This document shows, piece after piece, positions 1 through 6,874 of a stretch of DNA of 36,262 nucleotides. Positions within the stretch are counted from its first letter, which is position 1. Each line of letters begins with the position of its first letter. The notes beneath the pieces were generated by a model. The model made no database searches. It had not been told where the DNA came from and was given only the letters and a program-made list of their open reading frames with translations. The stretch is from a virus: positions 1 through 36,262 of IMG/VR virus record IMGVR_UViG_3300030616_001124, one strand, 5' to 3'. A program made the position numbers and the translations under genes.

Positions 1-1173
1 GTGTCAAAAAAGGTGACTTTCGATCAATACCTGGGTGAGAAGCTGGATGCCGATGAAATCTCAGCTTATGAAAAGGAGATTATTGCAAGGTGGATCGGAC
101 GTCGGAAATCAACTAAGAACACTTCCCATGCTACACAGAAAAAACAGGCATATAATGCTGTAGCAATATGTCAAATCCTTCATGAGAACGGTGCAGCGCT
201 GGATACATGCCACGGCGGAGATCTTTATCAGGTCGTAGAAGATATAACTGAATCTTGTACACAAAACAGCCGGCAGACGAAGATTACGATCCTAAAAGGT
301 ATCGCTAAATATATCGATCAATGGCATCATCAAATACCAGATCTCTCTCGGCAGCTGGACGATGTGAAGGCTGGTTCAGCTGAGAGAAATGTAAAAGAAA
401 TCTTGTCCCTTGAGGAATGGGATACTGTTCTCAATACCCCTATGAGCGCCAAAGACCGAGCCATGATCGCTCTGATGTACGATGGTTATCACCGGCCGAA
501 AGAAATCCTTATTTTGAAATGGAGTGACCTGAAGGTCACAAAAAAAGGTATCGAGTACCGTATTACTTTTAAAACTAAGAAACCGCGGACAATCTTACAG
601 AAAAAAGAAACAACTGCAATTCTGGAACTCTGGAGGCAGGAACTTGGGGCAAAGTACGGGGAGGACCCTCGGCCTATATTTCCGGATAAAAATGGATTAC
701 AATATAAAAGCACAACACCTGTTCGAGACCTTGTAGATGATTTAAGAGAAAAAACAGGACTTAAGATGAGCCCTTCTTCTTTTCGCAATACAGGGATTAC
801 TCATGATGTCGAGGCTGGGTTGCCTACTTCATACATCTGTCTCAGGGCTTGGGGGGATACCTATAACGAATTGATCAATATCTATGCTGACCCCAGCAGC
901 TCGCGGTTCCAAGCAGACATCCAGGGACGTGAAGAGGTGTCTGTTGAAACTGCTTTGAAGAGACGTAAAATAGCAGCAGTGGTGATCTGTCCCTCGTGTG
1001 AAGCTGTCAATGCTCCAGGTGCACAGTATTGTAATGACTGCGGGGCTGGTTTAACCAAAGAGGCTGTGATGTTACTTGCAGCGACAAAAGGCAGTCTTGC
1101 AGAGAACCAGAGCATTTCCCAAGAAAAGTTCAATGAGATGCTTGCAATAGCGCAAAAACAAGGCAAAGCATAA
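1..1173 (+). CDS. Tyrosine recombinase (integrase) with C-terminal zinc ribbon
   Basis: Site-specific recombinase expected to integrate and excise the viral genome. 390 residues, GTG start at the first base of the window. The N-terminal SAM-like region covers roughly residues 1-115. In the catalytic domain R165 (GYHRPKEIL) is the first Arg, R262 (SSFRNT) the second, W284 (RAWGD) stands where His/Trp is usual, and Y295 (INIYAD) is the likely nucleophile. The His normally three residues before the second Arg is Ser (S259). A CPSC-X10-CNDC zinc ribbon (C330, C333, C344, C347) follows the Tyr, an extension seen in some archaeal integrases. It is a stand-alone gene followed by a T-run. The attachment site is not identifiable here, because the sequence upstream of the gene lies outside the window. 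Confidence 0.93.
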   Translation: MSKKVTFDQYLGEKLDADEISAYEKEIIARWIGRRKSTKNTSHATQKKQAYNAVAICQILHENGAALDTCHGGDLYQVVEDITESCTQNSRQTKITILKGIAKYIDQWHHQIPDLSRQLDDVKAGSAERNVKEILSLEEWDTVLNTPMSAKDRAMIALMYDGYHRPKEILILKWSDLKVTKKGIEYRITFKTKKPRTILQKKETTAILELWRQELGAKYGEDPRPIFPDKNGLQYKSTTPVRDLVDDLREKTGLKMSPSSFRNTGITHDVEAGLPTSYICLRAWGDTYNELINIYADPSSSRFQADIQGREEVSVETALKRRKIAAVVICPSCEAVNAPGAQYCNDCGAGLTKEAVMLLAATKGSLAENQSISQEKFNEMLAIAQKQGKA

Positions 1174-1190
1174 TTTTTTTACTTTCACTG
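1174..1190 (+). terminator. Oligo-T terminator after integrase
   Basis: A run of seven T (TAATTTTTTTAC) directly follows the integrase stop codon. Archaeal RNA polymerase terminates at such T-tracts without needing a hairpin. Confidence 0.4.
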
Positions 1191-1246
1191 TGCGTGGAAT
1201 AGAGTTTATTTTTATTTCTTAGAATTTTTTGAATGAGGTTAGCGTA

Positions 1247-1462
1247 GTGACTTCAAAGCGTCATAATAAAAGACGCCTACACCCTCCCGATGCACGACTA
1301 CGCATGCAACAAGATGTTTCAGCTGGACGAGCCACAGGCAGTACGACCCCAGCGCGTGAGGGGATCATGGGGGCGTCAGAGAGTATCGACGAAAGAATAG
1401 AACGGAGACTGTGTGAAAATCCATTACTCACGCATCTGCTCAAAGAATATCTCTCTGATTAA
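1247..1462 (+). CDS. Small basic protein, uncertain
   Basis: Unrecognised. The GTG at 1247 has a GAGG ribosome binding site 8 nt upstream (1235-1238) and gives 71 residues. A TTG at 1229 would add six. The N-terminal half is Arg/Lys-rich and low in complexity. The C-terminal 30 residues (ESIDERIERRLCENPLLTHL region) look like a genuine amphipathic helix pair. A second ATG at 1367 with GAGG in front could start a 31-residue protein. T-rich, TATA-like DNA lies at 1205-1214. It could be a small regulator next to the integrase, or only its 3' part may be real. Confidence 0.45.
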   Translation: MTSKRHNKRRLHPPDARLRMQQDVSAGRATGSTTPAREGIMGASESIDERIERRLCENPLLTHLLKEYLSD

Positions 1463-1482
1463 TTCTTTATATCTCTCCGTTT

Positions 1483-1728
1483 TCAAGCTTCTTTATCCTC
1501 TTTGAGTCTTTTTAGCACCTTTATTATCCGTTCATCGAATTCTTCATTAGTCATATTTGTGATATCAATTTTACTTTCTTGATCACGATCTAATTTCTCC
1601 TGTGTAGCACGTCTTATATATTCCATTAATGAAATACCTAAATCATCAGCTGCTTTTTTAGCACTATTCCTTAAAGAAATAGACATTTTTACTGTTGTTT
1701 GAAATTCCTTTTTTTCTTTGGCAACCAT
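1483..1728 (-). CDS. Ribbon-helix-helix (CopG/Arc-like) regulator
   Basis: Probable DNA-binding repressor of 81 residues. The region TTVKMSISLRNSAKKAADDL fits the RHH pattern: a beta strand (TVKMSISL) followed by two helices (NSAKKAADDLG and SLMEYIRRATQEKL). An acidic, Lys-rich C-terminal helix follows. The start is set at ATG 1726-1728, not the upstream ATG at 1738-1740, because a minus-strand TATA (complement of 1752-1760) lies about 28 nt upstream and would give a leaderless mRNA. It is divergent from the RHH gene at 1822, and the shared intergenic DNA holds phased hexamers. It is likely the lysogeny-side repressor, or an antitoxin-like autoregulator; the role is inferred. Confidence 0.8.
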   Translation of the reverse strand: MVAKEKKEFQTTVKMSISLRNSAKKAADDLGISLMEYIRRATQEKLDRDQESKIDITNMTNEEFDERIIKVLKRLKEDKEA

Positions 1729-1735
1729 GGGAAAT

Positions 1736-1801
1736 AACATCTTTTAACATCAATATATATCTTTTCACACCAAAGGACATCAAAGAACATCTTTATATAC
1801 C
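1736..1801. promoter_or_regulatory. Phased hexamer operator array between divergent RHH genes
   Basis: Hexamers recur at exact 10-bp steps: AACATC 1736, AACATC 1746, TATATC 1756, CACACC 1766, GACATC 1776, AACATC 1786, TATACC 1796. A 10-bp step puts all sites on one DNA face, as expected for cooperative RHH dimers. The array covers both TATA boxes (minus strand about 1752-1760, plus strand TTTATATA 1792-1799). Two more hexamers in inverted orientation, GGTGTC 1824-1829 and GATGTT 1834-1839, are again 10 bp apart, at the start of the rightward gene. Confidence 0.7.
1791..1800 (+). promoter_or_regulatory. TATA box of the rightward early operon
   Basis: CTTTATATAC has its centre about 26 nt before the ATG at 1822, so the transcript would start at the start codon (leaderless). 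It is embedded in the hexamer array, so RHH binding would block TBP/TFB access. It differs from the late promoter family. Confidence 0.65.
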
Positions 1802-1821
1802 ATGTATTCTAATGAGTGTAT

Positions 1822-2004
1822 ATGGTGTCCAAAGATGTTCCAATCGAACCGGACAAAAAAGTTCAGGTTTGTTTTAAGTTAGACACCGGTGATGCAGAGC
1901 TGTTATCTGACCTTGCCAGTAAAGACCACAGAACAAGAGCAGGATTTACAAAAAACATTGTTTTAGAATTTCTTGAAGAATTTAAAAAATCTCAGGAGCA
2001 GTAG
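1822..2004 (+). CDS. Second ribbon-helix-helix-like regulator
   Basis: 60-residue protein. The strand KVQVCFKLDTGDAELLSDLA and the helix following RAGFTKNIVLEFLEEFKK fit an RHH fold, although the sequence differs from the opposite-strand RHH. The ATG at 1822 sits at the predicted transcription start of TTTATATA. It is the first gene of a rightward run of packed genes. Opposed RHH genes over shared operators resemble a cI/Cro-type switch, with this one on the lytic side. That role is inferred from layout. Confidence 0.7.
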   Translation: MVSKDVPIEPDKKVQVCFKLDTGDAELLSDLASKDHRTRAGFTKNIVLEFLEEFKKSQEQ

Positions 2005-2006
2005 CC

Positions 2007-2153
2007 ATGACAGCTGAAATTATGATCCCGCAGGATCAGTATGATGCTCTAATGAAAGACCCTCTTTACAAAGAACGGATTGAAATCGGCCTCCGCATCG
2101 GGGTTGTTGAGATCGTGAAAAGTGAGGATGATGAAAATGCAGGATATAATTGA
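2007..2153 (+). CDS. Small acidic hypothetical protein
   Basis: 48 residues; ATG 2 nt after the previous stop, TGA at 2151-2153, overlapping the next gene. The sequence (IMIPQDQYDALMKDPLYKER...) has Tyr/Asp-rich helices and no Cys. It is short but lies in frame in a packed operon with credible codon use. Function not recognised. Confidence 0.55.
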   Translation: MTAEIMIPQDQYDALMKDPLYKERIEIGLRIGVVEIVKSEDDENAGYN

Positions 2154-2556
2154 TGCCGGCCCCGCGACCGCGACGACCAAGAAGCAGGTGGGAACCGGCA
2201 ATATAGGTTTTTGCTGTCCTGATTCATTAATTGGACGGACAGTGTATAATACGCCCTCTGGTGAGGGGAATGTTCGAGGCGGCCTTTCGGGGCTTGCCCA
2301 GGTAATTGACTGGATCAAGAGAAACAGATCGGAGAACCTCCAGTGCCCCTATTGTGGTGCCAGGCTGAGTGCCGATCGCCTTGAGGGATATCCGCACCCA
2401 GGCGGGTGGCAGGTTCCTGGTCTCGACAAACAGTGGCTTTCTATTTCATGTTATTCAAGCCGCTGTAAGGGCAGAGAAATCAGCCTGAACAAGATCGGGA
2501 TCTTCGACGACGGAACTTTTCTGAATGGGGACGGTGTGGAGGTGCTCCGGCCATGA
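2137..2556 (+). CDS. Zinc-ribbon-like hypothetical protein
   Basis: 139 residues from ATG 2137, chosen for the GAGG 9 nt upstream; ATGs at 2128 and 2131 and a GTG at 2122 are in frame. A CPYCGARL pair and a C...SRCKGRE pair about 45 residues later suggest one zinc site around a beta-rich segment (GGWQVPGLDKQWLSISC). The architecture resembles small viral zinc-binding proteins. The stop overlaps the next start (ATGA). Function unknown. Confidence 0.7.
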   Translation: MQDIIDAGPATATTKKQVGTGNIGFCCPDSLIGRTVYNTPSGEGNVRGGLSGLAQVIDWIKRNRSENLQCPYCGARLSADRLEGYPHPGGWQVPGLDKQWLSISCYSSRCKGREISLNKIGIFDDGTFLNGDGVEVLRP

Positions 2557-3716
2557 ACCCGATGCTCTTCCCTGTCAATCTCAAGAAGAAAGAGAATGAC
2601 GACGGGGATCCTTACTGGTTCGCTGAACAGAAGCAGCTGAATGTGTGTGCTTCTGAGTATGAGATGGAAGACTGCCTGGATTCAATCAGGGACAGAATCA
2701 AAAATGCCTTCAAGGAGATGGGCTGCACTGACGACAAGTTCGCCCGTTTGACTCTGGATCTTGTAGCTGCCAAGGCCGAGATCGAAGTAGACATCAAGAT
2801 CAACCGGACCCTCGATGAGTTCACAGCAACTCGTATTGAGACTGAGGCCTCCGAGGAGCAGGAAGATGAAGTTCCGGAACTCGATGGCGGCATGGCTGCT
2901 CTTCCTGGATTTTCAGAAGAATTTCCTGAAAACTGGACACCTCAAACAGGGGACATTGTCGCCTTCAAGAAACCAATTCTCATGGAAGAATGTGGGGTAT
3001 TCACTGTAGATACAGATGTGCCTGAAGATTGTGAAGGATTGGTTTTCCTTACGCCTATTGACAAACCTGATACGGCACCGTTCCCTGAAAGCATAGGAAA
3101 CATCATTCCATGTAAGATCGACAAAGAAAATCCTGACCTTGAGCTTTGCAAGCAGTTCAAGATGTATCAGGAAATGGAGTTCGTAAACTCTGGAGATGTG
3201 ACTGAGGAAGAAACCCCGAAGACTTGTGATGGCGATTGCCTGGAGTGTGACTGTGCCGAAGGGGATCTCCCTCCGTGCGAAAAAGATCCTGAATGGGAAC
3301 CCAGACCTTTCGAGCATGTAACGATCCGAGATCCAGAATCTCTTGAAGAGTGCGGAGTATTCTACGTTGAAGATCGTTTCTTCCAGAAGAAATGTTTAGA
3401 CGGCCATGTACTGATTTCGCCCATCGTTACCCCTGCGGGGCACAAAAATTCTAACAGTATTGAGGTCATTAGATCCCGTCTCAAAAAGGGTCCAGAATCA
3501 CCGTCCGCAAAAATCTGCAGGGCTAAAAACTGCAGTGATCTCACCCAACGCACAGACGGCAGACAGCCGTACTGTGGTATGACAGGGTACACTCCTTCAT
3601 ACAACCGATGCTGCCCCCATGACCTCGAAGAACTTTGTAAGCAGCAATCTGAGTATCTCGGTGAGACTATCGAGATCAAGTTGAAGACAAGCTTCCCTGA
3701 AGGTGGCGAGGCCTGA
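2553..3716 (+). CDS. Hypothetical early protein with internal duplication and Cys cluster
   Basis: 387 residues, unrecognised. Residues about 25-95 form an acidic helical region (EDCLDSIRDRIKNAFKEMGC, then LVAAKAEIEVDI). A module occurs twice, about residues 131-170 (LMEECGVFTVDTDVPEDCEG) and 252-293 (LEECGVFYVEDRFFQKKCLDG), both ending in (L/I)(T/S)PI. Between the copies is a CDGDCLECDC cluster, and the C-terminus (about 322-364) has seven Cys (CRAKNC...YCGM...RCCPHD...LC). It is probably a metal-binding or disulfide-rich adaptor. It overlaps both neighbours in ATGA style. Confidence 0.75.
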   Translation: MNPMLFPVNLKKKENDDGDPYWFAEQKQLNVCASEYEMEDCLDSIRDRIKNAFKEMGCTDDKFARLTLDLVAAKAEIEVDIKINRTLDEFTATRIETEASEEQEDEVPELDGGMAALPGFSEEFPENWTPQTGDIVAFKKPILMEECGVFTVDTDVPEDCEGLVFLTPIDKPDTAPFPESIGNIIPCKIDKENPDLELCKQFKMYQEMEFVNSGDVTEEETPKTCDGDCLECDCAEGDLPPCEKDPEWEPRPFEHVTIRDPESLEECGVFYVEDRFFQKKCLDGHVLISPIVTPAGHKNSNSIEVIRSRLKKGPESPSAKICRAKNCSDLTQRTDGRQPYCGMTGYTPSYNRCCPHDLEELCKQQSEYLGETIEIKLKTSFPEGGEA

Positions 3717-3931
3717 TGCTGAAAGCTGAAATCACCCTTGATCCCGGTTATGTAGAAGACACAAAAATCGAGATCTTCGGTAGAGACACACAGGAGATCC
3801 TTGACCATGCTTTCTCCTGGATTGCTGCTGATCTGATCGAGAAGTGCGATTCTGAAGACGCTGTAAAAACACTTGCAGAGGCTCTCTCTGGGGCAGAGAT
3901 CACTGTCTGGAAAAAGGAGAGTGGTGCCTGA
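3716..3931 (+). CDS. Small hypothetical protein
   Basis: 71 residues, ATG overlapping the previous TGA by one base. It has a predicted strand (AEITLDPGYVEDTKIEIFG), an acidic helix and a strand, a compact alpha/beta layout. No motif recognised. Part of the early operon by overlap with both neighbours. Confidence 0.65.
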   Translation: MLKAEITLDPGYVEDTKIEIFGRDTQEILDHAFSWIAADLIEKCDSEDAVKTLAEALSGAEITVWKKESGA

Positions 3932-4179
3932 TGCCGATGAATGTTCCTGCCCAAGAGGCGATCGACGAGTTCCTTCAGTTCCTGCAGGAGAACCGAGCTT
4001 CTCTGGATACAACCAGTGAGGATGGATTCGTTCTGACATTCCCCCAGAACCACACTATCCTGCCAGGGACTCTTGCTCGGGCAGAAGAATACTTCTCTGC
4101 AGGCGGCTACGAGGCTCCGGAAATTACAGCCTCATTCAGCGGCCAGATCACAATAACCTGGTCCAAGGAGGTGGACTGA
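3931..4179 (+). CDS. Small hypothetical protein
   Basis: 82 residues, start overlapping the preceding stop by one base. It has a helical N-terminus (AIDEFLQFLQENRASL) and a strand-rich C-terminus (APEITASFSGQITITW). The C-terminal strand ITITW resembles the end of the previous protein (EITVW), so the two may be diverged paralogues. Function unknown. Confidence 0.65.
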   Translation: MPMNVPAQEAIDEFLQFLQENRASLDTTSEDGFVLTFPQNHTILPGTLARAEEYFSAGGYEAPEITASFSGQITITWSKEVD

Positions 4180-4180
4180 G

Positions 4181-4432
4181 ATGTCCGGAGATATCAAGAC
4201 CTCATCCGAGGCCCACCTCAAGAAGCTGCGGACTGTTTATCACAAGAACCCGGAGCTCGTCGACGAGTTTGTCAAGGCTCTTGAGTTCAAGTGCGATATC
4301 TGCGACGCTGACGGATGTGACGAGTGCATATACGACCGTCCAGATCATCCTGTTCAGAATTGCGTCGTCTTTTGCGAGAGTGGGATTGAACGTCTCAATA
4401 TGCTTATGGAGCAGGTCCGGAGGGATGCCTGA
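4181..4432 (+). CDS. Cys-cluster hypothetical protein
   Basis: 83 residues; ATG preceded by GGAGGTG with 7-nt spacing. It has a helical N-terminus, then CDICDADGCDECIYDRPDHP and two more Cys (NCVVFC), a probable zinc-binding knuckle. The C-terminal helix is basic. Function unknown. Confidence 0.7.
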   Translation: MSGDIKTSSEAHLKKLRTVYHKNPELVDEFVKALEFKCDICDADGCDECIYDRPDHPVQNCVVFCESGIERLNMLMEQVRRDA

Positions 4433-4623
4433 TGCACGACATCGTCATGAAAAAACCCCAGCACCCGAATGAGATCTACATCAAGGTCTTCTGCGAGAGG
4501 AAGTGCCGAAGCGGATCTCTCACACTGAACCGGGCAGAGTACATCGGGAAGCCAGTGCACTGTCCTGCCTGTGGCAATCCCATCGAGGTTCCGGAACTGC
4601 AGGGAGGTGAAGGCGATGAGTAA
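4432..4623 (+). CDS. Zinc-ribbon microprotein
   Basis: 63 residues. The CERKC pair at about 25-29 and HCPACGNPIEVP near 43-51 form a CX3C...CX2C ribbon around a beta hairpin (SLTLNRAEYIGKPVH). It overlaps the previous stop by one base and the next start by several. Possibly a small nucleic-acid or protein adaptor; unknown. Confidence 0.7.
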   Translation: MHDIVMKKPQHPNEIYIKVFCERKCRSGSLTLNRAEYIGKPVHCPACGNPIEVPELQGGEGDE

Positions 4624-4768
4624 GGCTCAGGGCGCCGCTCTCAAGCTGGCAGTATGCCCCATGTGCGACAGGCTATTCTACATTGAGGATGGCCACTGCC
4701 CTGATTGCGGGTGGCCGAAGATCAAAGGCGATTATCCTCCGAGGCAGGAGGTGAAGGTCCATGATTGA
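4616..4768 (+). CDS. Zinc-ribbon microprotein
   Basis: 50 residues. Start at ATG 4616, preceded by GGAGGTG with proper spacing; an in-frame ATG at 4571 lies inside the previous gene and lacks a ribosome binding site. CPMCDRLFYIEDGHCPDCGW is a compact zinc ribbon (CX2C-X11-CX2C). It overlaps both neighbours by 8 nt. Function unknown. Confidence 0.7.
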   Translation: MSKAQGAALKLAVCPMCDRLFYIEDGHCPDCGWPKIKGDYPPRQEVKVHD

Positions 4769-5138
4769 AAAAGGCCTGATTTCTGCAGAGTCGGATATCA
4801 TCAAAAATCTGGAGCTGGCTATTGAGAACCGCCGGGTGAAACTGCAGAACAGTACCCAGCTCAAGAAAGACATCGAGGCCGCAACATCCCTGGAAGTCCA
4901 TGAAGAAGCCGAACGCAGGAAAGCAGAGGGAGACAATTCTCTCGGCAACGAGACAAAGCGAAAGCCCTACTACCAGGAGCTCCTGCAGAAGCACGATACT
5001 TATCCCACTCTTGACGGCCTGATTGACACCCTGGCTCATGAAATCAAAGTTCTCGAAGCTGAACACGGTTTCCAGAAGAGGACATTCTATCGTGAGATGT
5101 CAAAGGTCGTCGCGGTCGTCAGGGAGGTGTCAGAGTGA
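4761..5138 (+). CDS. Coiled-coil hypothetical protein
   Basis: 125 residues, GGAGGTG 7 nt upstream of the ATG. It is almost wholly helical and charged (AIENRRVKLQNSTQLKKDIE, then LIDTLAHEIKVLEAEHGF), suggesting a coiled-coil dimer. It lies upstream of the annealing protein. No catalytic motif seen. Confidence 0.7.
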   Translation: MIEKGLISAESDIIKNLELAIENRRVKLQNSTQLKKDIEAATSLEVHEEAERRKAEGDNSLGNETKRKPYYQELLQKHDTYPTLDGLIDTLAHEIKVLEAEHGFQKRTFYREMSKVVAVVREVSE

Positions 5139-5317
5139 ACGAGGAAAATTTTGTTGAGGTCAACCCGTATATCGAGCACAAGACTCCCTTTATCAGACTA
5201 TACATTGGGGATGAGGAGGGCTACGGTCACGGGAAGAACCTATCAATATCTGAAGCCGAAAAACTCGCCTCAGATCTCAATAAGGCGATCGAGAAAGCAA
5301 AGGGGGTCTCGGAATGA
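5135..5317 (+). CDS. Small hypothetical protein
   Basis: 60 residues. The GTG start overlaps the previous TGA (GTGA), with GGAGGTG 5 nt upstream. It has a strand region (PFIRLYIGDEEGYGHGKN) and a helix (SEAEKLASDLNKAIEKAKG). This layout recalls small phage proteins encoded near RecT genes. Function unknown. Confidence 0.65.
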   Translation: MNEENFVEVNPYIEHKTPFIRLYIGDEEGYGHGKNLSISEAEKLASDLNKAIEKAKGVSE

Positions 5318-5469
5318 TCGACAGACAGACACTGCAGGTTATCAGGGCCCGACAGTACGACCTCCAGCAATCGATGAGAGACCACAAGGTCCTCCGGCCG
5401 GCTGACCTCCCCCTCCCGGTGATCATGTATCATCGAGCCCAGAGACTCAGAGGAGGTGTTGCTTCATGA
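5314..5469 (+). CDS. Small basic hypothetical protein
   Basis: 51 residues, ATGA overlap with the gene before (5314-5317) and with the RecT gene after (5466-5469). It is Arg/Gln-rich (VIRARQYDLQQSMRDHKVLR). The double overlap and unbroken frame are the evidence that it is real. Function unknown. Confidence 0.6.
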   Translation: MIDRQTLQVIRARQYDLQQSMRDHKVLRPADLPLPVIMYHRAQRLRGGVAS

Positions 5470-6173
5470 GTGAGAACTTACCTGCAGCACAGGACTCTAA
5501 AACACCTGCAGAGTATTCAGCCGAGCAGATGCAGACCATTCGCAACATCTGTGCTCCTGATTGCACCGATAACGAATTCTATGTCTTTATGCACCTTTGC
5601 AAGACCTATGAGCTTGACCCTTTCCTTGGTCAGATTTATGCCATTAAGCCGAAGGGAAAGGCCGCGAAAATTTTCTGTGGTAAAGACGGCATGCTTGCCA
5701 TTGCTCATCGTTCCGGCCAGTTTAACGGCATGGAGTCTGGGACAAGAATTGATCCTGATGGTGAAATTATCGGGTGGGCTAAAGTCTACAGAAAAGACGC
5801 AGAGTTCCCGTTCTATTCTGAGGTCCGGTATGGCGAGTATAATCAAAACACTTCAATCTGGCAGACAAAGAAGCACACAATGATCGAAAAAGTCGCCAAG
5901 GTGCATGCACTCAGAGATGCGTTCACTATTGCAGGCCTTTACACAGAGGACGAAATCGATGTGAACAGTCTCCCCAGGAGAGATGCTTCCTCTATGCCAT
6001 CGCCAGGAGCAGGGCCCGATACGGGAACCTGTATTGTGGAAGGATGTGGTCTTCCGGTGGATGAAGCGACTATGGAAAAAATCAGGCCATACCTCGAAAA
6101 GATGGGCGGCCCGATGTGCAGGAACCATGCAATTGAATGGTTCAATAACCATCCGGAGGCGATGGAACAATGA
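5466..6173 (+). CDS. bet: RecT/Bet-family single-strand annealing protein
   Basis: Recombinase that anneals complementary single strands for viral recombination and replication. 235 residues; the core (about 15-165) has the Bet/RecT signatures FYVFMHLCKTYELDPFLGQI, KIFCGKDGMLAIAHRSGQFNG and HTMIEKVAKVHALRDAF. A C-terminal extension (about 189-222) carries C...C...C..H (CIVEGC, PMCRNH), a likely zinc module not typical of Bet. SD GGAGGTG lies 7 nt upstream. No YqaJ/lambda-Exo-type exonuclease partner is visible next to it; the only nuclease candidate is the resolvase at 11602. Confidence 0.9.
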   Translation: MSENLPAAQDSKTPAEYSAEQMQTIRNICAPDCTDNEFYVFMHLCKTYELDPFLGQIYAIKPKGKAAKIFCGKDGMLAIAHRSGQFNGMESGTRIDPDGEIIGWAKVYRKDAEFPFYSEVRYGEYNQNTSIWQTKKHTMIEKVAKVHALRDAFTIAGLYTEDEIDVNSLPRRDASSMPSPGAGPDTGTCIVEGCGLPVDEATMEKIRPYLEKMGGPMCRNHAIEWFNNHPEAMEQ

Positions 6174-6874
6174 AGCTCAACTCTCTAAAAATCTCCCGGA
6201 CCGTGAAGGTTGCCGGGGGAGAAACCACCATTGAAGGTGTGTTCACTGACCTAAAAGAGCACGAAGGTGTCGATGCTGTATCTCAGGTTGAAGACCTGGC
6301 TGTCTTCGCAATCAACGAGGCCCTTGAGAAGATCAACGATGCGCCAAAGGAAGAGAAGACTCAGCATCCGGAACCGGCTCCCGGGACTGACTTCGATAAG
6401 AAGCCTGAACCAACACCCCAACCAGGTAATGCACCGGAAACTCCAGGACCTGAAAAGGATCCCGAACCAGAGTCACGGCCGGCGGATGCACCAGCTGAAG
6501 TACCTGCTGCTGCACCTGAACCAGCCTCTGCAGAGGATGCACCCTATATCTGTGATCAGTGTGGAGACTCAGCGACGAAGAACGACAAATCCATCTCAGC
6601 TGAGTTCCTGCCGAAGGATATGGCTGGCAAGGTCCTGTGCCAGAAGTGCATGCAGCAGTTCAAGAAGGACCAGCTGGACGGTAAGAAGCCGGAGATCTCG
6701 GAAAAGCCCCCGGTCGAAGAAAAACCTGCAGAACCTGCACCTACTGTGGAGGAGGATACTGGATTCAAGTGTTCCTCATGTGGAAAGCCCATATCGAAGG
6801 CTGAAGAGCAGCTATCTAACATCTTCATGGGCCGTGCTCTTTGCAAGAAATGCCTGGAGGAAGCCCAGAAATGA
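6170..6874 (+). CDS. Two-zinc-ribbon protein, partner of annealing protein
   Basis: 234 residues, ATGA overlap with the RecT gene. The N-terminal 55 residues (ISRTVKVAGGETTIEGVF...) resemble a small beta-alpha domain often encoded beside phage recombination genes. A long Pro/Glu/Ala-rich linker follows (about 60-122). Then come two related ribbons: CDQCG...CQKC and CSSCGKPIS...GRALCKKC. A third copy of the ribbon occurs in the next gene. Probably a flexible adaptor for DNA or protein in the replication complex; inferred. Confidence 0.75.
   Translation: MKLNSLKISRTVKVAGGETTIEGVFTDLKEHEGVDAVSQVEDLAVFAINEALEKINDAPKEEKTQHPEPAPGTDFDKKPEPTPQPGNAPETPGPEKDPEPESRPADAPAEVPAAAPEPASAEDAPYICDQCGDSATKNDKSISAEFLPKDMAGKVLCQKCMQQFKKDQLDGKKPEISEKPPVEEKPAEPAPTVEEDTGFKCSSCGKPISKAEEQLSNIFMGRALCKKCLEEAQK

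Noticed and set aside
3362-4039. 225-residue minus-strand ORF
   Set aside because: Antisense to three well-formed, overlapping plus-strand genes; no ribosome binding site and biased composition.
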